A stretch of 64,000 bases of DNA from SSC3 sp963769585 (GTDB lineage Bacteria; Actinomycetota; Actinomycetes; Propionibacteriales; Nocardioidaceae), in assembly GCA_963769585.1 (NCBI GenBank), contig CAVYMJ010000006.1:2548305-2612304 (forward strand). Direction: 5' to 3'. Position numbers and translations under genes: made by a program. This document shows, piece after piece, positions 1-8,676 of the stretch. The first letter of the stretch is position 1; each line of letters starts with the position of its first letter. Under the pieces are notes generated by a model. That model had not been told where the DNA came from and ran no database searches. It saw nothing but the letters and a program-made list of their open reading frames with translations.

Positions 1-465
1 GTTCTGGGCAACTACACACCCGCTGAGGACGAGTACCACCGCGAGGTCATGGCGGCCGCCAGTGACGAGGTCGTCTTCCTCGGCGGCATCTACGAGCCCG
101 AACAGGTGCAGGCACTCCGCTTCCACTCGCTCGCCTACGTGCACGGGCACACTGTCGGCGGCACCAACCCGTCCCTGGTCGAGGCGATGGGCTGCGGCAA
201 TGCCGTGATCGCTCACGACAACGACTACAACCGCTGGGTCGCGGAGGACTCGGCGCTGTACTTCACCACGCCCGACGATCTGCACGAGGCGCTCAACGAG
301 ATCCTCTCGTCGTCGAGCCTGGCGAAGGAGCTGGGCCTGAACGCACGCAGGCGCCACGCCGAAGAGTTCACGTGGGACCACGTGGCCGGGCAGTACGAGC
401 AGCTTCTGCTCAGGTTCCTGCCACTGGCCAACCGGCCCACGCGCAAGAGGGGGAAACGAGCATGA
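1..465 (+). CDS. Glycosyltransferase, C-terminal part (5' end outside window)
   Basis: The reading frame is open from the first base, so only the C-terminal part (about 154 residues) is present. It carries the donor-binding half of a GT-B fold: a hydrophobic strand, then GGTNPSLVEAMGCGNAVIA, which contains the E-x7-type motif of GT4-like enzymes, and a C-terminal helix with FTWDHVAGQYEQL. By family knowledge it transfers a nucleotide-activated sugar onto a growing glycan on the cytoplasmic side of the membrane. Its stop overlaps the next start (ATGA at 462-465), so it is translationally coupled to the Gfo/Idh/MocA gene and belongs to the exopolysaccharide operon. The acceptor and sugar cannot be told. 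Confidence 0.85.
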   Translation, partial: VLGNYTPAEDEYHREVMAAASDEVVFLGGIYEPEQVQALRFHSLAYVHGHTVGGTNPSLVEAMGCGNAVIAHDNDYNRWVAEDSALYFTTPDDLHEALNEILSSSSLAKELGLNARRRHAEEFTWDHVAGQYEQLLLRFLPLANRPTRKRGKRA

Positions 466-1586
466 CACGCATTGGAGTCATCGGGCTGGGGAAGATGGGG
501 CTCTCCCATCTCTCCATTCTTGGGGCACACCCTGACGTGACGGTCGCAGGCATCTGCGACTCGTCGGGCTACATCCTCTCGGTGCTCGGCAAGTACTCGG
601 GATTCCCGACGTACTCGTCGGTGACCGAGATGATCGCGAAGGCTGACCTCGACGGCCTCCTCATCGCGACCCCGACCAAGAGCCACGGGCCAATTGTTCG
701 CGAGGCGGTCGCGGCCGGCTTGCACGTGTTCTGCGAGAAGCCCTTCTGTCTCGACGCCGACGAGGCCACCGAGCTGGCCGACCTGGTCACCACCTCCGGG
801 CTCGTCGGACAGGTCGGCTACCACAACCGGTTCGTCGCTGCCTTCCAGGAGGTCAAGCGCCTGGTCGACGGAGGGGCTCTCGGCCGCGTGACGCATGTCC
901 TGGCCGAGTCCTACGGCCCCGTCGTCCTCAAGCCTCAGGGCAGCACCTGGCGCAGCCAGAAGGGGCAGGGCGGCGGCGCGCTCTACGACTACGCCGCTCA
1001 CCCGCTGAACCTGCTCAACTGGTACTTCGGCGACCTCCAAGGCGTTCGGGGAGCCGTGCTCGGGAGCGTCTTCTCCCGTGAGATCGACGACGAGGTGTAC
1101 GCCGGCCTTTGGTTCCGCGACGGGGTGACAGGCCAGCTGTCGGTCAACTGGAGTGACGAATCGCAGCGCAAGATGACCACCAAGATCTCCATCTGGGGGA
1201 CCACCGGCCGTCTCTATGCAGACCGCCAGGAGTGCCAGGTCTACCTGCGAGAGGACGCGAAGCGTCCAGAGGGGTACAACCCAGGGTGGAACGTCCGCTA
1301 CACCACGGAGCTGACTCCGCCGGTGGACTTCTACCTTCGTGGCGAGGAGTACTCGGCCCAGCTCGACTCCTGGGTCCGTCGCATCCAGCTCGGCAGCATC
1401 GAAGGGTCCAGCGACCTCAGGACGGCAGCGGCCACCGACCGCGCCATTGCATTGCTTCTGGCCGATGCGGCGGGCGAACGCGAGTCCGGCATTGGCCCCC
1501 AGCTGCACCAGCCCGAGCGGGCAAGAGGCCGCTTCCGCCGCATGATCGACCGCCGCCGAGCTCACCGCGCAGGAGAAGCCCGATGA
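462..1586 (+). CDS. Gfo/Idh/MocA family oxidoreductase
   Basis: The 374-residue protein starts at the ATG inside the ATGA overlap with the preceding glycosyltransferase. An N-terminal Rossmann motif (GVIGLGKMGLSH) binds NAD(P). The CEKPFCLDADEA segment holds the EKP motif typical of the family, and YDYAAHPLNLLNWYFG supplies the usual histidine region of the C-terminal alpha/beta domain. Such enzymes oxidise or epimerise sugars or sugar nucleotides. In this operon the likely job is making a modified sugar for the polysaccharide, which is an inference from context. It ends in another ATGA overlap with the next gene. Confidence 0.88.
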   Translation: MTRIGVIGLGKMGLSHLSILGAHPDVTVAGICDSSGYILSVLGKYSGFPTYSSVTEMIAKADLDGLLIATPTKSHGPIVREAVAAGLHVFCEKPFCLDADEATELADLVTTSGLVGQVGYHNRFVAAFQEVKRLVDGGALGRVTHVLAESYGPVVLKPQGSTWRSQKGQGGGALYDYAAHPLNLLNWYFGDLQGVRGAVLGSVFSREIDDEVYAGLWFRDGVTGQLSVNWSDESQRKMTTKISIWGTTGRLYADRQECQVYLREDAKRPEGYNPGWNVRYTTELTPPVDFYLRGEEYSAQLDSWVRRIQLGSIEGSSDLRTAAATDRAIALLLADAAGERESGIGPQLHQPERARGRFRRMIDRRRAHRAGEAR

Positions 1587-2461
1587 CCACCCTGACCATG
1601 GACCGCCTCCTCTTCGGGGACAACCAGTTCTTCGGCATCAACCACATGTCCGAGGAGAAGGCGCGCGTCCAGGCGATGCGCTTCCAGGACATCGAGGCCG
1701 TACAAAGCGTGATCGACACGGCCTACGACGAGGGCATCCGGACCTTCATGTGCACCACGCACGCCCGGATCGGGGAGATCGCCGATCATGTACGAGCCAA
1801 CCCCGAGCGCTACCCGGACTTCCAGTTCTTCCCCTGCATGCCGTACGCCCACAAGTACGCCAACGCCGTGACAGAGGAGGGCATGCTGGGCGCGATCCGC
1901 AAGTTTCTTCCCGACGAGGGGTTCTTCGATGCCGCGCTACGCGGAGGCAAGTCGCTCGCGAAGAAGGACATCGACGGACTGATCACGCTCTTGGTCGACG
2001 CCGAGATGAAGATGATGGCCGGGCTGTCCACGCCGGTCGTCTTCCTGCAGAACGTCGTTGTGGACCTCTTGCTCGGCCTGCACTTCGACGAGGCGTTCCG
2101 GGTCTACTACGACCACGTCCGCAGCAAGTACGACGCCGAGCCGGGCTTCATCACCATGAACGCGCCGATGCTGGCAGCACGGCTGAAGGATCTCGGCATC
2201 GAGCGGCCGATCATCTGCGCCAACTACAACAAGGTGGGCTTCCGCGTGAGCGGCGGTCTCGACGCCTACGAGCAGATGCTGCGCAGTGACGAGGTGCGCT
2301 TCGTCGCCATGTCCGTCCTCGCCTCGGGAGCGATTCCCGCGCGGGAGGCGCTGAGCTGGGTCTGCTCCCAGCCCAACGTCGAGTCGATCGTCTTCGGTGC
2401 GTCCAGCCGGTCCAACATCGCCAGCACGCGAGATCTGGTCAATGAGTTCTGGCCGAGCTGA
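1583..2461 (+). CDS. TIM-barrel, aldo/keto-reductase-like protein of polysaccharide locus
   Basis: A 292-residue protein starting in the ATGA overlap at 1583. I cannot assign it to a characterised enzyme. The pattern of alternating strands and helices, the early FGDNQFFGINH segment and the C-terminal SIVFGASSRSNIASTRDLV resemble the phosphate-binding end of aldo/keto-reductase-type barrels. A classical AKR D-Y-K-H tetrad was not identified. Its tight coupling with an oxidoreductase and a polymerase/ligase-like gene suggests a role in sugar-precursor metabolism. The next gene starts 20 bases before its end. Confidence 0.6.
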   Translation: MTTLTMDRLLFGDNQFFGINHMSEEKARVQAMRFQDIEAVQSVIDTAYDEGIRTFMCTTHARIGEIADHVRANPERYPDFQFFPCMPYAHKYANAVTEEGMLGAIRKFLPDEGFFDAALRGGKSLAKKDIDGLITLLVDAEMKMMAGLSTPVVFLQNVVVDLLLGLHFDEAFRVYYDHVRSKYDAEPGFITMNAPMLAARLKDLGIERPIICANYNKVGFRVSGGLDAYEQMLRSDEVRFVAMSVLASGAIPAREALSWVCSQPNVESIVFGASSRSNIASTRDLVNEFWPS

Positions 2462-3683
2462 CGTCCTCTCCGACGTCGCGCCGAGGCTCTCCACGAGGGC
2501 CTACGAGCCGAGCCCTCTGCAGCCTGTCCCGAGATCCGCGTTCGCTGCCAGCCTCTTCCTCGTTGTCGCCGTCATCGCCTGGCGGGGCGGAGAGTTCTAC
2601 GCAGGTGGCGCTGACCCGGTCGTGATGGCCAAGGCGCTGCTGACCGGCGTCGCCCTGCTGGTGGCGTTCGCCGGGACACGCAGCCCCGATGCTCCACCCC
2701 TCCCTGTCGCGCCCCTGGGCTGGCTGGGCGGTTACCTCGCGGTGGCGACCCTCGCGGCACTGGCCGGGGGCCTGACCATCGCCTCCCTGATCCTGGTGGT
2801 GCGGCTGGTCGTCACGGCTTCGGTCGTGATTGTCCTGTGCAGCCGCTACGGAGCCCTGGTCACCTTCAGCGCGCTGACCAAGGCGATGGTCATCGTCGCG
2901 GGGGTCGCAACCGTGACCGGCATCGGCACGCTCACGTCTGGTCGACTCTCCGGGGGGATCCCGGCCGCGACGCCGAACGAGATCTCCGTGCTGTGCTGTG
3001 TCCCGCTGGTCCCCCTGCTGTGGCGGTGGGTGCGTGGGGTGGCCACTGGTCCGGAGCTCGCTCTGGCTTCCGGGCTCGCCGCGGTCGCCTGGTTGACGGG
3101 CTCACGAACCGGGCTGGCCGTCCTGGTTCTGGCCACCGTGGGGACCTACCTGTTCACTCGGCGGGTTTCCATCGGTGCGTTCACCGCCGTGGTGGTGGGC
3201 ATTCCCGTGGTCGCCTACGTCGCCCTGGGCACCTCCGTGCTCGGGGAGTACGTGGGACGCGGGGGTACGCAGAGTGTCACCACTCTCAGTTCGCGAACCA
3301 TCGCGTGGAACGCCGCACTCCATCTGGCTGACGACTTCTGGAGTCGCTGGTTCGGAGCTGGCCTGGCGCTCAAGCAGATCCCCGTCCCGGCTCGGTTCTG
3401 GAGTGTGCAGGGCCTGGACAGCAGTTGGTTCTCCGCGCTTGTCCAGGTCGGCTGGTTCGGCCTCGCGCTGCTCGCCTTGTGGGCGCTATCGTCCATGCTC
3501 AGAGCCGGTCGCTCGCCCTACCGGGCGTTGTGGCTTCCGTTGCTCGTACTCGTGGTCCTGCGCAGCCTCTTGGAGAGCGGGATGTTCGACTCGAGCCCGG
3601 CCTTCCTTGCTTTTCTTGTCGGTGCGATCGGAGCCTCGACAAAGGTGCCACAACTCTCGGAGGGAGGGTCGGACACGTCATGA
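2442..3683 (+). CDS. O-antigen ligase/polymerase-like membrane protein
   Basis: The 413-residue protein is strongly hydrophobic, with about ten predicted membrane segments. A long extracytoplasmic loop before the last helices (around residues 270-330) contains the SSRTIAWNAAL stretch typical of Wzy/WaaL-type proteins. Such proteins polymerise lipid-linked repeat units or ligate glycan to an acceptor outside the membrane. The ATG at 2442 is chosen because it gives a short overlap with the upstream gene and a normal N-terminus. It ends in an ATGA overlap with the phosphatase gene. Polymerase and ligase cannot be told apart from sequence alone. Confidence 0.8.
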   Translation: MSSGRADVLSDVAPRLSTRAYEPSPLQPVPRSAFAASLFLVVAVIAWRGGEFYAGGADPVVMAKALLTGVALLVAFAGTRSPDAPPLPVAPLGWLGGYLAVATLAALAGGLTIASLILVVRLVVTASVVIVLCSRYGALVTFSALTKAMVIVAGVATVTGIGTLTSGRLSGGIPAATPNEISVLCCVPLVPLLWRWVRGVATGPELALASGLAAVAWLTGSRTGLAVLVLATVGTYLFTRRVSIGAFTAVVVGIPVVAYVALGTSVLGEYVGRGGTQSVTTLSSRTIAWNAALHLADDFWSRWFGAGLALKQIPVPARFWSVQGLDSSWFSALVQVGWFGLALLALWALSSMLRAGRSPYRALWLPLLVLVVLRSLLESGMFDSSPAFLAFLVGAIGASTKVPQLSEGGSDTS

Positions 3684-4348
3684 CGTTTACGATTCTCACG
3701 GTCTGCCAGGGCAACATCTGTCGGTCACCAAGCATGCAGGCCCAGCTCACCAAGCATCTCGAGCGCTTTGAAGGTCCAGCCAAGCTTCCCATCTCGATCG
3801 GTAGCCGGGGCCTCGCCGCGGCGTACGACGCCGAGCTGTGCGACCGAACCTTGAAGGGACTCCTGGACAAGGACGAGCTGGCAGGTTTCCGCAGGGCCCA
3901 CCGCGTGCGCCCGGCTACGCCCGGCGAGGTCGGGCGTGCCCAGCTGGTGCTGGCTGCCGGGCTCGAAGAGCGGGCCGCCGTGGTACGGCTCAACGTCGCG
4001 GCACGCCAGCGGACCTTCACCATGATCGAGGCCGCCAGGTTGGCCGAGCGAGTCTTCGATGAGCACGAGGTGCCGGCCCATCTGCGCGGCGAGGACAGGC
4101 TCGCCTGGTTCGTCGACCAGATGGACGCCAGCCGAGGCGCTCTGACCCTGTTCCCCCGACAGCAGCGCAGAAGCCTGCTGAAGCCGTGGACCACAGCAGC
4201 CTTCACCGAGCTGGACATCCCCGACCCGCATGCCAGCACCGCCGTCGCTCATGCGCTGGTACGCCGCCGGATAACTGAGGCGACACAGTCGTTCGGGGCG
4301 TCGCTGCTACGGGTCGTCGAGCCGGTCGGCTCGACCAGCTCTGCCTGA
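3680..4348 (+). CDS. Low-molecular-weight protein tyrosine phosphatase
   Basis: This 222-residue cytoplasmic enzyme starts in an ATGA overlap, with GGAGGG upstream as ribosome-binding site. The active-site loop is intact at residues 8-18: VCQGNICRSPS, the CX5R signature. A D-P pair near residue 180 (DIPDPHA) can serve as the general acid. The protein is longer than the usual 150 residues because of an extra segment of about 60 residues before the DP motif (roughly residues 110-165). In polysaccharide loci such phosphatases act on Wzc-type tyrosine kinases, and a BY-kinase-like gene lies directly downstream on the other strand. Confidence 0.85.
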   Translation: MTFTILTVCQGNICRSPSMQAQLTKHLERFEGPAKLPISIGSRGLAAAYDAELCDRTLKGLLDKDELAGFRRAHRVRPATPGEVGRAQLVLAAGLEERAAVVRLNVAARQRTFTMIEAARLAERVFDEHEVPAHLRGEDRLAWFVDQMDASRGALTLFPRQQRRSLLKPWTTAAFTELDIPDPHASTAVAHALVRRRITEATQSFGASLLRVVEPVGSTSSA

Positions 4349-4365
4349 CGCCCGCGGGTCGCCTG

Positions 4366-5748
4366 TCAGCCTTGTTCGGGGTTGACCTTTGGCCTCGGCG
4401 TTGCCGGACGTTTGGCCGACTCGTAGGCATGCGCCTTCGTGGCCGAAGCGAACGTGAGCACGGTGCCCAACAGGTGGGCTTGAGTCTTCTCGAGGGTGTC
4501 GAGCGAGGCACTCAGCTGATCCCTGGTCGTCCGGCCTGACCGGGCCAGCAGGATCACGCCGTCGAGCTGCTCACTGAGAACCAGTGCATCAGAGACTGCC
4601 AGCACCGGAGGGGTGTCGTAGATGACGATGTCGAACATGCTGCTGAGCTCACTTACCAGCGAACGCATTGCCTCCGACTCCAAGAGCGCCGTGGGATCGG
4701 GCGGAAGGGAACCGGCTGGAAGGACCGTCAGCAAACCGTGGTTCCACGGAATCAGCACGTCGTCGAGCCGTGCCTCTCCGAGCAGGACATCGGAGAGGCC
4801 AACGGCTCCCTCGAGACCGAGGTAGTGAGCCACCTCAGGGCGCCGGAGGTCGGCTTCGACGAGGCAGACCTTGCCGCCGCTGGCGGCCCACGAGGCCGCC
4901 AAGTTGCAGGCGAGCACGGACTTTCCTTCACTGCCAACTGACGAGGTGACCGCGAAGTGCTTGAGGTTGGAGTCGACGGTGGCGAACCGGAGACCGGTAC
5001 GGATCGTCCGGAAGGCTTCGATGCCGGCAGCCTTGGAGCCGTCCATCATTACCGGGTTGCGACGCAGCGACGAGTCCCGGAGCGACGCACCCAAGGGGCT
5101 GGTGCCTGTCACGGCGCGGACGTCGTCGCGCGACTTCACTCGCCGGTCGAGCTGGTTGCGCAGTACGGCAGCGACAAGCCCGATCGCCAGGCCGAAGAAG
5201 GCACCCAGCAGCAGGTTGAGCTTCACCCGCGGAAAGGACGGGGAGCCCGGCGTCTCCGCAGGATTCGTCAGGTCGATGCGGACCTGAGACTTGTTGGCGC
5301 CCTCGGGGGTCTCGAGGTCCTTGACCACGTCTGCGAGCTGGCGCGAGAGCGCGTTGGCGAGGTCCCGCGCCATCTTCGGGCTCGCATCGACCACTGAGAC
5401 CTGGATCAGGGAAGTCTCCAAGGGGCTGCTGGAGCTGGCCTTTGCTCGCAGTGCAGCCACGGAGAGCTTGGGGTCGACCGCCTCGATGACGGGCTCCAGG
5501 ACGAGTGGGCTGCGGATCAGGCTGCCGTAAGACTTCACCCGCTGCACAGCGAACTGGGACTGCTGGAAGATCGCAGCCTGCCCGCTCTCGTCGGGGATGG
5601 CCACGGTCACGAACGAGGTCGCTGAAGCCGTGTAGCTCTTCGGGCTCAAGGTGTTGATGAGGACGGCAGCCAGCACTCCGAGGAGCAAGCCGCCGATCCA
5701 GATCCTCCAGCGCCGACGCAGCACCAGCAGGTACTCGCCAATTGACAC
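4366..5748 (-). CDS. Wzz/BY-kinase-like polysaccharide chain-length and export regulator
   Basis: A 460-residue membrane protein with a GTG start at 5748. Residues 1-35 hold a Wzz-type N-terminus and the first membrane helix, and a second helix (NLLLGAFFGLAIGLVAAVL) lies near residue 185. The cytoplasmic P-loop domain shows Walker A SVGSEGKSVLACN, Walker A' LVEADLRRPEV and Walker B FDIVIYDTPP. By family knowledge it controls length and export of polysaccharide by autophosphorylation. The C-terminal tail has just one tyrosine (HAYESAKR), not the usual cluster. It is divergent from the glycosyltransferase at 5855 and convergent with the phosphatase gene. Confidence 0.88.
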   Translation of the reverse strand: MSIGEYLLVLRRRWRIWIGGLLLGVLAAVLINTLSPKSYTASATSFVTVAIPDESGQAAIFQQSQFAVQRVKSYGSLIRSPLVLEPVIEAVDPKLSVAALRAKASSSSPLETSLIQVSVVDASPKMARDLANALSRQLADVVKDLETPEGANKSQVRIDLTNPAETPGSPSFPRVKLNLLLGAFFGLAIGLVAAVLRNQLDRRVKSRDDVRAVTGTSPLGASLRDSSLRRNPVMMDGSKAAGIEAFRTIRTGLRFATVDSNLKHFAVTSSVGSEGKSVLACNLAASWAASGGKVCLVEADLRRPEVAHYLGLEGAVGLSDVLLGEARLDDVLIPWNHGLLTVLPAGSLPPDPTALLESEAMRSLVSELSSMFDIVIYDTPPVLAVSDALVLSEQLDGVILLARSGRTTRDQLSASLDTLEKTQAHLLGTVLTFASATKAHAYESAKRPATPRPKVNPEQG

Positions 5749-5854
5749 ACCGAACTCCTGGGACTCAGTCCTACCGCGGACGGCCGCCCAGGTAGGGTGA
5801 CCAAGCCGATCTTATCGCGCACTCCGAACACAGGTTTCCGAAAGTCCCGAACCT

Positions 5855-6913
5855 ATGCGAATCCTCTACGACACTTATTGGTGGAGCACCGGCCCCGTTT
5901 CAGGTCGCGTTGTGGTGCGCGAGGTGCTTCGCGCCTGGCGGGCCGAGTTCCCCGAAGACGAGTTCGTCCTTGCCGTCCGCCCTCGGGATCGCGATGAGAT
6001 CGCGAGCGAGTTTGGTGACGTCGAGACGGTCAGGATCTTCGGGAAGCCGCACGGGGTCGCGACGCTTGCACAGTATGCCGCTCGCGCACGGCGGCGAAAC
6101 ATCGACCTCGCCTACACACAGAACTTCGCGCCGCCAGGGGTCTGGTCCGCGACCTTCATCCACGACGTGATGTACCAAACCAACCCCGAGTGGTTCACCC
6201 GGGCCGAGCGCGCCTACTTCTGGCTGATTCCGCGGTTCGCTCGTCGTGCAGAGCTTGTCCTCACCTCGTCCGTGCACGAGGCGGACCGGATCAGGCGGTG
6301 CAACCCTAAGGTCCGCAGAGTCGAGGACATCGGCCTCTCGGTGGCGACGAACCTCACCCAGGCCGCCCAAGTCAGGCCGCAGGTAGCCGAGAAGCTAGAG
6401 CACTTCCTTCTCACCGTCGGCCGGCTCAACATCCGCAAGAACCTCGGACTGACGCTCCGGGCCGCGCTGGCCTCCGGTGCGCTGTCCCCCGAGCGGCCAC
6501 TGGTCGTGGTCGGAGGAGAGGACGGCAAGGGGGCGGATCTCCCGGCTGAGGTGCAGTCGGCTCGGGCGAGTGGTCACATCGTCTTCGTGCCCGGGGTCAG
6601 CGACGCAGAGCTGGCGTGGCTCTACGCCAACGCCGACCTGTTCCTCTACCTCTCGCTCGACGAAGGGTTCGGGCTCCCACCGATCGAGGCGCTTCACTTC
6701 GGCACCCCGGCTGTGGTCAGCGACATCGAGGTGTTCCACGAGAACCTCGGCGAGCTGGTGACCTACGTCAATCCGCATGATGTGAAGGAGATCGCGGTCG
6801 CGGTGGCAGCGGCCAGCATCCAGCGCATCGACCCACCGCCGACCTTCGTGACGTGGCGCGAGGTCGCGCGCCGGGCACGGGCTGCGATCGAGAGCGCTCG
6901 CGAGCGGACCTAG
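5855..6913 (+). CDS. Glycosyltransferase family 4
   Basis: A 352-residue GT-B enzyme. The N-terminal acceptor domain begins MRILYDTYWWSTGPVSGR. The C-terminal donor domain contains the strand LLTVGRLNIRKNLGLTL, a VPGVSDAELAWLYANADLF segment and the motif EGFGLPPIEAL (E-x7-E). By family knowledge it is a retaining glycosyltransferase acting at the inner membrane face during polysaccharide assembly. It is divergently transcribed from the chain-length regulator, with 106 bases between them. Its last four bases overlap the end of the convergent beta-helix gene. Donor and acceptor are unknown. Confidence 0.9.
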   Translation: MRILYDTYWWSTGPVSGRVVVREVLRAWRAEFPEDEFVLAVRPRDRDEIASEFGDVETVRIFGKPHGVATLAQYAARARRRNIDLAYTQNFAPPGVWSATFIHDVMYQTNPEWFTRAERAYFWLIPRFARRAELVLTSSVHEADRIRRCNPKVRRVEDIGLSVATNLTQAAQVRPQVAEKLEHFLLTVGRLNIRKNLGLTLRAALASGALSPERPLVVVGGEDGKGADLPAEVQSARASGHIVFVPGVSDAELAWLYANADLFLYLSLDEGFGLPPIEALHFGTPAVVSDIEVFHENLGELVTYVNPHDVKEIAVAVAAASIQRIDPPPTFVTWREVARRARAAIESARERT

Positions 6914-8637
6914 CGCCGCCAGGGACCCAGGTGTCTGGCGCCGGCCTTCTTGCCGAGGTACTTCGCGATGTCTGCCGGCAGTCCGAGGCTGACCTGGGAG
7001 GCCCGGTCGTTGGTGTACGAGGTCGGCCAACCAAGCTCGGTCAGGACGTCGGTCCTAGCGGCACGCCCCCGGGCCTCTTGCCCGGTCGACGCACGGAAGG
7101 CCTTCAGCGTCTCGTACACATGAGGATTCGGCTGGCCCGATGACCAAACCACAAGCCACTTGGGGGCGTGTGTCGCGGCGCGGCGGTAGAGGTTGCCGTT
7201 CGCGAAGATCCCCATCTGCTCGGCGCTGCGTTGCTTGGTGTAGTCCTCGACGCACAGCAGGCAGTTGCCCGCACTCGTCGGGTTCGAGATGACATTGTTG
7301 ACGACCTGGATGTCGCGGGTGATCCACGGCACGGTGGGGTCGGGCTTGGGGCGCCGCGGGTCGTAGCCCGGGAACGTCCCCTTCGACGCCAGCCGGTCGT
7401 CCTGCACGATGTTGAGCGGACGCGCGTTGCCCAGGAACGAGTTGTTCCAGACGCGCACATGACCGACGTTGTCGATCTGGAGCCCGTGACCGCCGTTCCG
7501 GGCGATCGCGTTGTCGGCCACTAGGGCCGTGTCGGAGATCTCGAGGAAGACGCCGTGCCCGGCGTTGCGGCGTACGGCGTTGTCGTAGAACTTGATGTTG
7601 TAGTTGGAGACGTCGAACCAGGCGCCCGTACCGTGGTTGCGGAGGAACGCCGAGTGCCGCACTGTGATGTTGCGGCTGCGGTGCACCTTCATGCCACCCG
7701 CGCTCGGAGCCTGGTTGAACCGCTCCACGTTGTTGCGGGCCACGCGTACGTGGTCCAGGACCATGTTGTAGGCCTGGGAGGCGTGGATGCCCAGCATCCC
7801 GTTGCGGCTCGACTGTACGTGCGAGAGCCGTGCGTTGTCAGCCAGCACACCAATGCCGACGGTGGCGTTCTGGGTGACCACCAAACGTCGCAACCTCGCG
7901 CCTGGCCGCTCGACGGTGACCGACCCCATGTGCGGGACCGAGGAGCCGTACCCACGGATCGTGAGACCACGGAGCACCGTGTTCGACCCACGGATGGAGA
8001 CGGCCTTCGCGATCGTGCTGGCTCTGACCTCGCGCCCGGAGGGGTTCGTGCCCAGGTACAGCTTCGAAGCGTTGTAGTCGACAGCGAAGGTCCCGGCGCG
8101 GACCTGCGAGGGCGAGCTCACCTGCCTCAGTGCCTTGCCTTCCACGAAGACCATGTCCGGCCAGGCGGCCATGGGGTGCGCCGGGTTGACGAACTGCCAG
8201 TTCGGCTGGGTGCTGTCCTGGGCGCCCCACGAGTAGGTGGGGCTGTGGTCGAATCGTTGGGTCCAGCCGTCACGCACCCAGACGGATCCGCTCTGGCGCC
8301 AGCCGGTGACGCGCGAGGTCCCGTCCAGGGTGACTCGTTCACGCGGCTGGTTGCGGATCGTGAGGTTGTCCTTGTCGACCGTCACCGACTGGTGGTAGCT
8401 ACCTCGACGCAGGAAGATGGTGTCGCCTGAATGGGCCCGCCGGATCGCGACATCAATCGTGGCGAGCGGACGTCGCAGCGTCCCTTTGTGCTGGTTACTC
8501 CCGTTTGTTGCTACGTACCAGGCACGTGCGGGTCGGAGGTTGGGCTCCGGGGGCTCAGCTGCGGCGATTCCAGTCAAAGCGGGCGCGAGCACGACGGAGG
8601 CAGTCGTCAGGGCAAGGGTAAGGGCCGTGGGGGGCAT
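6910..8637 (-). CDS. Secreted right-handed parallel beta-helix protein (short paralogue)
   Basis: The 575-residue protein has an N-terminal signal peptide (hydrophobic residues 5-26, ending in an AAAE-like site). The body is a repetitive beta-helix rich in N, G and V rungs such as NGGHGLQIDNVGHVRVWNN and GTGAWFDVSNYNIKFYDN. This architecture is typical of polysaccharide lyases, hydrolases and epimerases. No catalytic residues can be assigned safely. It is closely related over its whole length to residues 50-585 of the protein at 14894-18361 but lacks the PKD and C-terminal modules. TAGAAT lies 6-11 bases before the start codon, with AGGGG between, so the transcript could have almost no leader. 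A role in trimming or modifying the locus polysaccharide is inference. Confidence 0.82.
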   Translation of the reverse strand: MPPTALTLALTTASVVLAPALTGIAAAEPPEPNLRPARAWYVATNGSNQHKGTLRRPLATIDVAIRRAHSGDTIFLRRGSYHQSVTVDKDNLTIRNQPRERVTLDGTSRVTGWRQSGSVWVRDGWTQRFDHSPTYSWGAQDSTQPNWQFVNPAHPMAAWPDMVFVEGKALRQVSSPSQVRAGTFAVDYNASKLYLGTNPSGREVRASTIAKAVSIRGSNTVLRGLTIRGYGSSVPHMGSVTVERPGARLRRLVVTQNATVGIGVLADNARLSHVQSSRNGMLGIHASQAYNMVLDHVRVARNNVERFNQAPSAGGMKVHRSRNITVRHSAFLRNHGTGAWFDVSNYNIKFYDNAVRRNAGHGVFLEISDTALVADNAIARNGGHGLQIDNVGHVRVWNNSFLGNARPLNIVQDDRLASKGTFPGYDPRRPKPDPTVPWITRDIQVVNNVISNPTSAGNCLLCVEDYTKQRSAEQMGIFANGNLYRRAATHAPKWLVVWSSGQPNPHVYETLKAFRASTGQEARGRAARTDVLTELGWPTSYTNDRASQVSLGLPADIAKYLGKKAGARHLGPWRR

Positions 8638-8676
8638 CCCCTATTCTAACCTGCGCTCCTCGGTGCTGCCGCCAAG

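Noticed and set aside
225..1565. Long minus-strand open frame of 446 codons opposite the oxidoreductase
   Set aside because: It is antisense to a gene with clear family motifs, has no recognisable domain and reflects GC-rich third-position bias.
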